Of a stretch of DNA of 33,967 bases, positions 1 through 9,000 are shown in pieces. Each line of letters starts with the position of its first letter. The first letter of the stretch is position 1. The notes under the pieces were generated by a model. That model did no database searches, was not told the origin of the DNA, and saw only the letters and a program-made list of their open reading frames with translations. Source of the stretch: an uncultured Clostridia bacterium (GTDB lineage Bacteria > Bacillota > Clostridia > TANB77 > CAG-508); contig CANQZP010000004.1 of assembly GCA_947628395.1 (NCBI GenBank), positions 1-33,967 of the forward strand. The letters run 5' to 3'. Made by a program: the position numbers and the translations under genes.

Positions 1-124
1 GGTTGAAAAATAATTACAATTTTGGCGTTGTCAAACTTCATTTGAAATTTAATCACCGTACAAAAAGTACGCCTTATAAATTTCAAACTCGTTTTCCTAG
101 CCAAAATTTAATTCTTTTCCAACC
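1..124. repeat. Nested palindromic element upstream of the ABC gene
   Basis: Three concentric inverted repeats are visible. The outer imperfect arms are 1-26 (GGTTGAAAAAT...TTTTGGC) and 100-124 (GCCAAAATTT...TTCCAACC). The middle perfect 11-bp arms are TTTGAAATTTA (41-51) and TAAATTTCAAA (77-87). An innermost GTAC/GTAC pair (58-61, 67-70) closes a five-base loop. Together they could fold into one long hairpin of about 124 nt. There is no coding potential and no transposase. It may be a MITE-like or intergenic palindromic repeat, or an RNA structure in the leader of the next gene. The window begins at its first base, so it may extend upstream. Confidence 0.6.
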
Positions 125-156
125 AAATTTGTGCCTTAGAAAGGAATTGTAGTATA

Positions 157-2025
157 ATGAAAAATAAAGCTAGAATTGATTTTAAGGTTTTAGGAAGAGT
201 CCTAAAATACCTTTTTAAAAATTATAAATTAAGAATATTTTTTGTAATTGTTTGCCTTTTATTAAGTACAGGAGCATCAGTAGCGGCAAATCTTTACCTA
301 CAAACATTAATAGATGATTACATAGTTCCACTTGTAGGTATGAAAAATCCAGTATTTACATCACTTATAAAAGCAATAGGAGTTATTATAGGAATTTATG
401 CAGTTGGAGTAATAGCTAACTTTTTATCAAGTAGGCTAATGGTCAAAGCATCTGAAGGAACTTTAAAGAAGATTCGTGATGAGATGTTTGTTAAAATGCA
501 AAGACTACCTATAAGATATTTTGATACACACTCACATGGAGATATAATGAGTAGATATACTAATGATACAGATACTTTAAGCCAAATGATTTCTCAAACA
601 ATTCCACAGACATTCTCAGTAATTACAACAATAGTAGTAATATTTGTTTCTATGATAGTAACAAATATATATTTAACAGCAGTAGTAGTTTTATTTTTAG
701 GAATAATACTTGTAATAACTAGATTTATGACTTCAAGAAGCGGAAATTATTTTATTAAACAACAAGAAGCAGTTGGTAAATTAAATGGATATATAGAAGA
801 AATGATAAATGGGCAAAAAGTAGTTAAAGTATTTTGTTATGAGGATAGAGCAAAAAAAAGATTTGATGAGTTAAATGAAAACTTATCAGAGCACATGTAT
901 AATGCTAATAAATTTGTAAATTCTATAGGCCCAGTAAATGGAAACTTAGGAAATACGCTATATGCGGTATTAGCATTAGTAGGAGGACTACTTGCAGTAA
1001 ATGGTATAGGAAATGTTACAGTAGGTTTGATAGTAGCATTTTTGCAACTAAGTAAAACATTTATAAGACCTATAAATGAAGTTTCAAGACAGCTAAATTC
1101 AGTAGTTATGGCAGTTGCTGGGGCAAAGAGAATATTTGAATTAATAGATGAAAAACCTGAAGAAAACAATGGATATGTTACTTTAGTAAATGTAAAAGAA
1201 GAAGACGGAAAACTTATAGAGACTAAAGAGAGAACAAATAACTGGGCTTGGAAACACCCACATTCAGATGGAACAATAGAATATGTTAAATTAAAAGGAA
1301 ATATTGAACTTTTTGATGTCGATTTTAGTTATGACGGAGAAAAAACAGTATTAGAAAATATTAGTTTATATGCAAAACCAGGACAAAAAATTGCATTTGT
1401 TGGTGCTACGGGTGCAGGGAAAACAACAATTACGAATTTGATAAATCGTTTTTATGATATTGAAGATGGAAAGATTAGATATGATGGAATAAATATAAAT
1501 AAAATAAAAAAGGAAGACTTAAGATTTTCGCTTGGTATGGTTCTTCAAGATACACATCTTTTTACTGGAACTATTAAGGAGAATATAAAATATGGAAGGG
1601 AAGATGCGTCAGATGAAGAAGTAATAAAAGCAGCAAAGCTTGCGAATGCGCATGATTTTATAACTAGACTTCCAAAGGGATATGATACTTATATATCAGG
1701 AGATGGAGCTAGTCTTTCTCAAGGACAAAGACAACTTTTGGCAATAGCTAGATGTGCATTATGTGATCCACCAGTAATGATATTAGATGAAGCAACATCA
1801 AGTATAGATACAAGAACAGAAAAGATAGTTCAAGATGGTATGGATAAGTTAATGGAGGGAAGAACAGTTTTTGTAATAGCGCATAGGCTTTCGACTGTTA
1901 GAAATGCGAAAGCTATTATGGTTTTAGATCATGGTAAAATAATAGAGAGGGGTAGCCATGAGGAATTAATTGCTCAAAAAGGACAATATTATAAATTATA
2001 CACGGGAGCATTTGAATTAGAATAA
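157..2025 (+). CDS. ABC exporter half-transporter (fused TMD-NBD)
   Basis: Type IV ABC exporter subunit of 622 residues, the usual length, with an N-terminal membrane domain (about residues 15-330, six predicted helices) fused to a nucleotide-binding domain (about 385-620). Visible motifs are Walker A GATGAGKTT (416-424), a Q-loop at VLQDTHLF (about 461-468), signature LSQGQ (520-524), Walker B VMILDE (540-545, catalytic Glu present) and switch His in IAHRLS (His576). A 50-residue insert after the membrane domain (EEDGKLIETKE...) is seen in some heterodimeric exporters of this family. These usually pair with a second half-transporter; none follows, so a partner would lie upstream of the window (inference). 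Substrate cannot be told; drugs, lipids or peptides are typical. The start has AAAGGA at 139-144 before ATG 157. There is no sequence link to the surface genes downstream. Confidence 0.93.
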   Translation: MKNKARIDFKVLGRVLKYLFKNYKLRIFFVIVCLLLSTGASVAANLYLQTLIDDYIVPLVGMKNPVFTSLIKAIGVIIGIYAVGVIANFLSSRLMVKASEGTLKKIRDEMFVKMQRLPIRYFDTHSHGDIMSRYTNDTDTLSQMISQTIPQTFSVITTIVVIFVSMIVTNIYLTAVVVLFLGIILVITRFMTSRSGNYFIKQQEAVGKLNGYIEEMINGQKVVKVFCYEDRAKKRFDELNENLSEHMYNANKFVNSIGPVNGNLGNTLYAVLALVGGLLAVNGIGNVTVGLIVAFLQLSKTFIRPINEVSRQLNSVVMAVAGAKRIFELIDEKPEENNGYVTLVNVKEEDGKLIETKERTNNWAWKHPHSDGTIEYVKLKGNIELFDVDFSYDGEKTVLENISLYAKPGQKIAFVGATGAGKTTITNLINRFYDIEDGKIRYDGININKIKKEDLRFSLGMVLQDTHLFTGTIKENIKYGREDASDEEVIKAAKLANAHDFITRLPKGYDTYISGDGASLSQGQRQLLAIARCALCDPPVMILDEATSSIDTRTEKIVQDGMDKLMEGRTVFVIAHRLSTVRNAKAIMVLDHGKIIERGSHEELIAQKGQYYKLYTGAFELE

Positions 2026-2071
2026 GAAATACACACAACCGTAAGGAAATTAAGGTCGGACAAAAGGGAGG

Positions 2072-2171
2072 GAGGGCGGACGCAAGGCCCGCCCCTACAA
2101 ATATAGGGTAAGGCCAAGAAGAAGAATATATTATTGTAAAAGGTGTAGGGGCGGGGCTTGTCTCCGCCCTC
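2072..2171. repeat. GC-rich inverted repeat, MITE/REP-like
   Basis: Left arm 2072-2099 (GAGGGCGGACGCAAGGC...) and right arm 2144-2171 are nearly perfect reverse complements over 28 bp, with a 44-nt AT-rich loop. The arms are about 70% G+C, in sharp contrast to the surrounding ~70% A+T DNA. There is no ORF and no T-tract, so it is not a simple terminator. GTAGGGGCGG-type dispersed repeats are, to my knowledge, common between genes in many Clostridia genomes. An identity as a non-autonomous mobile repeat is inference. Confidence 0.75.
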
Positions 2172-2286
2172 TTGACTGCTCTTAGAAGAAAATGAAAAAT
2201 CTTTATCAATGAAAAAGTTATCTGTTTCCTTTGTCTTAGACAACATAAAAAAGAAATAAAAATATTAAAGAAATGTAATATATTTG

Positions 2287-2318
2287 TTATATGCAAAAAT
2301 ATAAAATTACAGTATAAT
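2287..2318 (+). promoter_or_regulatory. Promoter of the pilin operon, shared -35 region
   Basis: The -10 box TATAAT lies at 2313-2318. The -35 area is not TTGACA but TTATATGCAAAA (2287-2298), which ends 14 nt before the -10. The same 12-mer at the same 14-nt distance precedes the VWA adhesin gene (5998-6029). The leader to ATG 2369 is about 45 nt and contains AAAAAGGAGA. Confidence 0.6.
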
Positions 2319-2368
2319 TTAATTGAAGAAGTATATTTTTTAGTGTTTAAAAATAAAAAGGAGAAATA

Positions 2369-4006
2369 ATGAAAAACAATTTATTTTATAAAATTTTTGC
2401 AAGTATCATAGTTATAGCTTTAATTCTTAGTAATGTAATAAATACAAATGTATATGCTGTAAGTAGCTATACAATTACAATTACTAAAAAAGAAGCTGGC
2501 CATGAGTATGAAGCATACCAAATTTTTAAAGGTGATTTATACGATGAAAAAAATGTTCCAGAAAGTGAGCGTACAGATCCTAAATCAAGAACAAAGACAT
2601 TATCTAATATTGAATGGGGTAGTGGAGTTAATGATAAAGATGGATTATTAAATGAATTAAAAACAAATGATATTTTAAAGACTATTTTTACAGAAGAAAC
2701 TACGACAGCAAAACAAGTTGCAGTTATTCTTGAAGGATTGGAAGAAGACAGCACTCAATTAAAAGTTTTTGCTGAAATTATTAATAAACATTTAACCTCT
2801 ACATCAGCTGCATCAACTGAAAATGATGATAATTATACAATTCAAGTTAATGATGCAGGATACTATTTTATAAAAGACAAAAACTCTTCATTAGATGAAA
2901 GTGAATATTCAGCATATACTAGATATATGTTAAAAGTTGTTAGTGACATAACAGTTGAACCAAAATCCGAAAAACCTTCTGTTAAGAAATCTTTATCTGA
3001 AACAGAAAATAAAGCTGTAGATGATCATGCAATAAACGAAAAATTTGATTATTATTTAACAGCTACTCTTTCACCAAATATAGAATATAGTGAATATGAG
3101 GAATATAAACTTATATTTGAAGATACAGTGGAAACAGGAATTACATATGATGAGATTGAAAGTGTTATTATAAAAGATGCAAAAGAATCCAATGATAATG
3201 CTATAACTGAATTTACTTTGACTAAAGATACAGATTATACTGATGTTGTCAAAAATCTAAATAGAACAATTACTGTAAATGATTTAGTAAATATTCTTGA
3301 GACTAAACATGCAGATATAACAAAAGGTCTTAAAGTTGTAGTCAAATATAAAGCACATCTAAATGAAAATGCTAAAATATCAAAAAAAGATTCATCAGAA
3401 AATAGTCCAAATGTTAATACTGTAAAACTTAAATATTCTAATGATCCAAATTTAAATAATGAAGAATCAATGGGTACTACTGTAGAAGATAAAGCATATG
3501 TATTTACTTATGGTGTTGATAATACAAAATATTCAAAATATGCAACTAAAGATGTGAATGAAGGAGTCTTAGAGGGGGCAGGATTTAAAATTTATAAAAA
3601 AGGCGAAAGTAATGATATAAAATTAAAATGGGATGACAATTTAAAAGCATATCGCCCTGTTGGAACTGAGGAAGAAGCTGATGATATGATGAGATCTCAA
3701 AAAGACGGTCAATTTAATATTGTGGGTCTAGATTCTGGAAGTTATATATTAAAAGAAGAAGATACACCTGAAGGCTATAATACATGTGATCCTATAGAAA
3801 TAGTAATTACTACTAGCTTGGAAGAAACTGAAGGTTCAGCACAAGTTACTTTTACTGTAGCTGAACATGTAAAAAATGATATTATAAATGTTCATGGTTC
3901 TAAATTACCTAGTACAGGTAGTATAGCTTTAATAGTAATAACAGGAGTTGCTATAGTTTTAGGTATTACTGGAATAATTCTTTCAAAAAATAAGAAAAAG
4001 GAGTAA
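2369..4006 (+). CDS. SpaA-type backbone (major) pilin, LPSTG-anchored
   Basis: Secreted 545-residue protein with a signal peptide (about 1-30, hydrophobic core then NVYA), an N-terminal D1-type pilin domain (SYTITITKKEAGHEYEAYQIFKG...), a D2-like domain and a C-terminal Cna_B domain (about 400-500). VEPK (196-199) followed by KPSVKK matches the position of the pilin-motif lysine (VYPK) that joins successive subunits. YILKEEDTPEGY (459-470) is the E-box. The sorting signal is LPSTG (513-517), then a hydrophobic helix and a KNKKKE tail. Role: structural shaft subunit of a sortase-assembled pilus, covalently polymerised by the class C sortase next to it and strengthened by internal isopeptide bonds (family knowledge). 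First gene of the operon, with a strong RBS (AAAGGAGA) and its own promoter. A high-level transcript is likely, followed by a stem-loop before the sortase gene. Confidence 0.9.
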   Translation: MKNNLFYKIFASIIVIALILSNVINTNVYAVSSYTITITKKEAGHEYEAYQIFKGDLYDEKNVPESERTDPKSRTKTLSNIEWGSGVNDKDGLLNELKTNDILKTIFTEETTTAKQVAVILEGLEEDSTQLKVFAEIINKHLTSTSAASTENDDNYTIQVNDAGYYFIKDKNSSLDESEYSAYTRYMLKVVSDITVEPKSEKPSVKKSLSETENKAVDDHAINEKFDYYLTATLSPNIEYSEYEEYKLIFEDTVETGITYDEIESVIIKDAKESNDNAITEFTLTKDTDYTDVVKNLNRTITVNDLVNILETKHADITKGLKVVVKYKAHLNENAKISKKDSSENSPNVNTVKLKYSNDPNLNNEESMGTTVEDKAYVFTYGVDNTKYSKYATKDVNEGVLEGAGFKIYKKGESNDIKLKWDDNLKAYRPVGTEEEADDMMRSQKDGQFNIVGLDSGSYILKEEDTPEGYNTCDPIEIVITTSLEETEGSAQVTFTVAEHVKNDIINVHGSKLPSTGSIALIVITGVAIVLGITGIILSKNKKKE

Positions 4007-4012
4007 TCTAAA

Positions 4013-4045
4013 AAACAGATAAGTATGATGAATGCTTATCTGTTT
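4013..4045 (+). promoter_or_regulatory. Stem-loop between pilin and sortase genes
   Basis: Perfect 11-bp stem AAACAGATAAG (4013-4023) / CTTATCTGTTT (4035-4045) with an 11-nt loop, placed 6 nt after the pilin stop. Only three T follow, so it looks like a leaky terminator or a 3'-protecting hairpin rather than a full terminator. The likely effect is more pilin mRNA than sortase mRNA (inference). Confidence 0.7.
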
Positions 4046-4059
4046 GTGATATAACAATT

Positions 4060-4911
4060 ATGAAAAAAATATCTATAAGAGAAATCATATCAAAAATATT
4101 CATAATAATCGCAATAGTTTTACTTTGTTATCCAGCATTTGCTGAAATATATAATAAATATCATTCATCTTATGTAATAAAAGAATACGAAGATTCAGTT
4201 GATGAAATAAGTGAAGAAAAATACAATCAACTTATGGAAGAAGCAAAGGAATATAATGAAAGTCTTCATAATAGTGCAACTAGATTTGATTTATCAGAAA
4301 AACAAAAAGAAAAATATATGTCTCTTTTAAATGTTAGTGGAAATGGAGTTATGGGAGTTATTTCAATTCCAAAAATAAAAGTAAAACTTCCAATTTATCA
4401 CACAGCAGATGATGACGTATTACAAGTAGCAATAGGCCACATACCAGGTAGCTCACTACCAATTGGAGGAGAAGGAACACATGCAGTACTATCTGGACAT
4501 AGAGGTTTAGCTCAAGCATCAATATTTACTAATTTACCACAATTAGAAAAAGGAGACACATTTAATATTGAAGTATTAAAAGAAGTCCTAACTTATAAAG
4601 TTGATAAAATTGAAACTGTATTACCATCAGAAATTGAGAATATTGAAATTGTAGATGGAGAAGATTATTGTACACTTGTAACTTGTACACCACTAGGAAT
4701 CAATAGTCATAGACTTTTAGTAAGAGGTCATAGAATAGAAACAATTTATGAAAATGAAGATACAAATGATAATATGCTAAAAGAAGTCATAAAAGGGAAT
4801 GTACTTACAACTTATCAAATTATTATGCTTATTATTGCATTACTATTTTTTATAATTGGATTTTGTTATCCACTTATAAAAAGTATAATAGAAATAAAAA
4901 AGAAAGAGTAG
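4060..4911 (+). CDS. Class C (pilin-polymerising) sortase
   Basis: Membrane transpeptidase of 283 residues with an N-terminal helix (about 9-31), a catalytic domain, and the C-terminal helix (about 252-273) plus basic tail typical of class C. Catalytic residues are visible: His147 (LSGHRG), Cys209 (TLVTCTP) and Arg218 (NSHRLLVRGHR). It should cleave the LPSTG signal of the upstream pilin and join it to a pilin lysine. The flexible lid of class C enzymes normally carries DP(F/W/Y); here the corresponding stretch reads RFDLSEKQ, so the Asp is present but Pro-aromatic is not. No Shine-Dalgarno is visible before ATG (GATATAACAATTATG), which predicts weak translation. It lies 53 bp after the pilin and 4 bp before the next pilin gene. 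Confidence 0.93.
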   Translation: MKKISIREIISKIFIIIAIVLLCYPAFAEIYNKYHSSYVIKEYEDSVDEISEEKYNQLMEEAKEYNESLHNSATRFDLSEKQKEKYMSLLNVSGNGVMGVISIPKIKVKLPIYHTADDDVLQVAIGHIPGSSLPIGGEGTHAVLSGHRGLAQASIFTNLPQLEKGDTFNIEVLKEVLTYKVDKIETVLPSEIENIEIVDGEDYCTLVTCTPLGINSHRLLVRGHRIETIYENEDTNDNMLKEVIKGNVLTTYQIIMLIIALLFFIIGFCYPLIKSIIEIKKKE

Positions 4912-4915
4912 AAAT

Positions 4916-5704
4916 ATGAGAAAAACATTAAAAAAATTTAGTATGATAATATTTATTATTGTATTAATAACAAATTTAATAATTCCGACATATGCAGTAG
5001 AATCTGAAAGCGAATCATCATCAGAAAATGATTCTATAAATAATAATGAATCAGAACCAGAGTCAGAGGAAGAAACAGAAATAAATTCTAATAAAAAAAG
5101 TGAATCATCGTTAGAAATAAATTTTATAACTAATAATAGTACTATTCCAATGGATAATGTGAATATATCAATTTATAAATTGGCTTCTTTTGAAAATAAA
5201 GATTTTTCAATCACATGGGAAGATACTTATTCTGATCATATGATAGATTTAGGATTAGCTACTGATGAAGAAATAATTTCAGAAGCTTCTGAATTAGCTA
5301 ATTTTGTAGATACAAACAATATAAATGCAGACTATAGCATAAAAACAGATTCTAATGGAAAAGCAACTGTAACTCTTGAAAATGGTATTTACTTGATATA
5401 TGGAGAAAAAACTGTAAAAAATGATATAACTTATACACCTAATCCTTGTATTATACAATTACCATATACAGACGAAGATGGAACACTAATATATGATGCT
5501 TCTGTAGAATTAAAATATGTGATGAAAATTCCTGATCCTACACCTACTATTGAGCCAGGAAAGACAGGATCTACTAAAAAAAGTTTTATTCCAAAAACAG
5601 GAGATATAATTCTAATAGTAGTTGGAATATTAATATTAGTTCTTGCTTTAAATATTCTACAAATGATACATGAAGTAAGAAAAAGCAAAAATAAAAATAA
5701 ATAG
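4916..5704 (+). CDS. Small (basal/minor) pilin with IPKTG sorting signal
   Basis: Secreted 262-residue protein with signal peptide 1-27 (ending PTYA), a Ser/Glu-rich low-complexity linker (about 30-65), one Cna_B/D1-like beta domain (about 66-200, including NVNISIYKLASF and NGIYLIYGE) and TPNPCIIQLPY, a motif common in pilin N-terminal domains. A short Pro/Thr spacer (PDPTPTIEPGK) leads to IPKTG (225-229), a hydrophobic helix and a basic tail. The single domain and its position after the class C sortase suggest a minor or basal subunit that anchors the pilus to the wall (inference). The IPKTG signal differs from the LPSTG of the backbone, which may direct it to another sortase. It is translationally close to the sortase gene (4-bp gap) and ends at a terminator. 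Confidence 0.78.
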   Translation: MRKTLKKFSMIIFIIVLITNLIIPTYAVESESESSSENDSINNNESEPESEEETEINSNKKSESSLEINFITNNSTIPMDNVNISIYKLASFENKDFSITWEDTYSDHMIDLGLATDEEIISEASELANFVDTNNINADYSIKTDSNGKATVTLENGIYLIYGEKTVKNDITYTPNPCIIQLPYTDEDGTLIYDASVELKYVMKIPDPTPTIEPGKTGSTKKSFIPKTGDIILIVVGILILVLALNILQMIHEVRKSKNKNK

Positions 5705-5720
5705 AATTATAGTATTTAGA

Positions 5721-5765
5721 AAAAACCATATTTAAAACAATATTATTTTAAATATGGTTTTTTTT
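5721..5765 (+). terminator. Intrinsic terminator of the pilin operon
   Basis: Stem AAACCATATTTAAAA (5723-5737) pairs with TTTTAAATATGGTTT (5746-5760), with an 8-nt loop and a T-run to 5765. This is a standard Rho-independent structure, also usable in the other direction. Confidence 0.85.
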
Positions 5766-5769
5766 AGAG

Positions 5770-5847
5770 CAAAAGTGGACACATTCCAAAAGTCTAGGCA
5801 AAAATTAACGAAAGAGATGAGAATTTTGGAATGTGTCCACTTTTGTT
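5770..5847. repeat. 22-bp perfect inverted repeat (ACACATTCCAAAA family)
   Basis: Left arm 5770-5791 (CAAAAGTGGACACATTCC...) and right arm 5826-5847 are exact reverse complements, separated by 34 nt. It follows directly after the operon terminator and has no T-tract. The core ACAC(A/C)TTCCAAAA recurs in the terminator hairpin at 30590-30634. The rest of the 5705-6069 gap (about 365 bp) holds the terminator and the promoter at 5998-6029; I see no gene in it. Confidence 0.75.
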
Positions 5848-5997
5848 CTAAAATTAAGTAAAAGATAGAAAACCGTAAGAAAAAAGCAAATATTGTATGT
5901 AAATTGATGAAAAAATGTAATTAAAATTTTATATTTTAAGAAAATAGTATTTTGCGTAAAGAAATATTAAAAATAGCTTACAAATATAATATTTTTA

Positions 5998-6029
5998 TTA
6001 TATGCAAAATTAAAATAATATGCTAAATT
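5998..6029 (+). promoter_or_regulatory. Promoter of the VWA adhesin operon, shared -35 region
   Basis: TTATATGCAAAA (5998-6009) lies exactly 14 nt before a TGCTAAATT extended -10 (TAAATT 6024-6029). This is the same arrangement as at 2287-2318 in front of the pilin gene. ATG 6070 follows after a leader with AGAGAGGAAAG. Confidence 0.55.
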
Positions 6030-6069
6030 TTAATCAGTTTATTATATATTAAAGAGAGGAAAGTCCAAT

Positions 6070-9000
6070 ATGAGAGTTTTCAAAAAAGCATTATTAATCA
6101 TTTTAATTCTTTGTATAACATGTATATCAACACCGATATATGCATTTGGAGAATTAATAAATCAAGAAAAAGAAATAAGCAAAAATAGAAAATTAGAAGT
6201 AACAGAAGAAAAATCTAGCCAAGATGTAAATGTACCACCTGTTGTAGAGGAAAATAAAACTCCTGAAATAGGAGAAGAAAATCAACCTGTTACAGATGAG
6301 AATAAAATTCCTGAAACATCTGAAACAGAGAAAAATAATGCAACAGATACAGAAGAAAATAAAACTATTACTGAAGATGAAAATGAAAAATCTGGTAAAG
6401 AAGTAGCAGAAGAAAAAGAAATTGTTACAGAAGAGAGTTTAGAAAGTGTTTTAGAAAGAAGAAAAAGTATTCTTGAAGGTGATATTTTATCTAAGAAAAA
6501 TAAATCAGTTTCAAATGAAACTAAAAAAGAAGCAGCAGCAACGCTTTTTAGATCAATTAGTATGTCAATACAGGATTTCCTTGATAATATAACTAAAAAT
6601 ACAAAATTTAATAAAGAAGATAATAAATTACATTTTATCATAAAGCATTGGCATCATAATCAAACAGTAAAAAATGAAGAAAATGAAGAGTACGAAGAAA
6701 CTAATGATAGTGAAAAACTTGTTACCATAGAAGGTTATATAGAGAAAAAGGAAAATGAATCAGGATATAAAATTGAAATTAGAAAAGACACAGGTTCATA
6801 TACAAGCATAACTAATGAAAATAAAGGAGATTGTTCAGATTATGTGGAAAATGTTGATACAACTAATGGAACAATAACACTTAAAGCGAATCCATTACAA
6901 CAAGATGGTAAGCCTTTAGAACACTTTACAGCCTTTGCAGTAGGAGCAGGACGTAAAGCAGTTGATGAGAATGAAGAACAGGAAAAGGTTACAGTTTCTT
7001 ATAAAGAAGACACACATTTAGTAAAAATACATACATATTACGTTAATGAAAATATGATAGTTGCTGGTAGTTCAGATAAAACTGTTTTTGGAACAACTGA
7101 AGGAACAGGTAGTCTAGAAAAAGATACAGCTATGGTTTATACATATATAAATGATAAAGATGACACACATAAAGCAGGAGATATTGTAAAAACTGAAGAA
7201 GGTAAAGCTGTATATGAAGGACAAACATTACCAACTGGTGTAAATCAAGAAGATGTACAATTAACCAAAGTTTACAGTACAGTAGAAGGATTACATACAG
7301 ATAAATCAATAAGTAAAACAGAGGATGATGATAGAAAATTTACTATTGATCTAGAATCATGGTTTTCAGGAGCAAAAGCTGCAAATATAGGACTTCTTTT
7401 AGATGCTTCTGGTAGTATGACTTTTACATCAGACACATTAGATCCAATAAATATAAATAATAGAGATATAAATTTAACTAGTCAAGAGAAAGCGAAACTT
7501 AAAGCAAAAGCTTTAACAAAAGGAAATTTTCCGACTGCCCCTGAAACAGCAAAAGATTGGGAAGAAGAAGTTTTTTTAACTCAAGAAGAAGTAAATGAAA
7601 TTTTAAATAATACTAATACAGATAATAATCCTTTAAGTGATAGTGAATATAATTACTATGTATTTAATGAATCTGCAGATGTAAATGAATATGCTCCTTT
7701 AGGATATTGGGATGGTTCTTTAAATAATAAATTATATGATACTCTTATAGGATATTACGAGTTTAATAAAGGTGATTATCCTAATGACAATGTCACAGAC
7801 AGAGATTGGCTAATAAATAGTGTAACAGGAAATGAAGCAAAATTAGTTAATCAAATTAGTACAGAAAAAATGAAAGAAGAGCCAGCAGGAAATGTATCAT
7901 TTGAAATTGTAGATAACCCTACTAATTGGAAAACAGACCACCATATAGCAATGAAAGATGGTAAAGGATTAGTAGTAAAAGAATTGGAAGAAACAGGGCT
8001 AGGTGTTTTATTAGATGTAAAACCATCAAGTGATAATTTTACAATATCTTTTACAATTGAAAAAGAAGCAGATAGTTCAACTGCAAAAGATAAAGGTAGT
8101 AGTAGTACATCTCAAAACTATACAGACCTTTTATATGTAGGACCATTAGAAAATATAAGAGATAATGAAAGTAATTTTTATAGAGTTGTTCGTGATGGTT
8201 CTGTTACAGGATCTGTAAATGGTGTTAGTGGTAATAGTAAAAATAGATTAAGAGGATATCAAAACGAATTAAATAACACGACTCCTCCTATGATTACAAA
8301 TGTAAATAATGTATTTAATAAACAAAATGATATCAAGACAGTTACATTAGTATTTAATAATGGACAGGTTACATCTTATTTAGATGGGGATAAGATAGGG
8401 GATGTAAATGATCAAAGTATACTATTAAGTGATAACAACATTGTTATTACAGGATTTGATAATGATTACGATGGTGCAGATTTATATATAGATAATATAC
8501 GTGTTTATGATGCAGCACTTGAGCCAAGCGATGTTGCAAAAATAAATAATGGTGACAATAAGGTGGAAGCTGAATATACAGCTTACAATAAATATGACGA
8601 AGAAGAAGTAAGAATTGCTTCAACAAAAGGTTATTTTGTTGATTCTGTAAAAGGTGGAATGAATGGATGGTACTATGTAAATCATGATTCAGATTGGGAT
8701 GGACATTATTTTAAACCTGGAATAGAAAGTGCCAAAGTATTATGGGGAATAAATACTAATGAACACGTATATTATACAGATAGTTTTTCAAATCCTACAA
8801 CAGATGTTAAAAAGAATCATAATAGTACAAATTATACATATACACCTACTAAAAATAGTCCAACAAAATTTTATATTGACGAAAACGGATATTTATGCTG
8901 TTTCTATACAAGAGGAACTCATCAAGATCAGACAGGAGCATCTTACGTATATAAGAAAGATGATTCAGCTGATATAAAAGTAGAATCTTTACAACGTGCT

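Noticed and set aside
153-158. TATAAT with an upstream TTGTGC, possible promoter for the ABC gene
   Set aside because: It overlaps the ATG at 157, so transcription would start inside the gene; the match is probably chance in AT-rich DNA.
1916-2296. 126-aa and 85-aa minus-strand ORFs over the GC-rich repeat
   Set aside because: They run through the inverted repeat and the end of the ABC gene, and show no domain or ribosome site.
2036-5880. AACCGTAAG shared after the ABC gene (2037-2045) and near 5870
   Set aside because: It is a short 9-mer with no matching context; likely chance.
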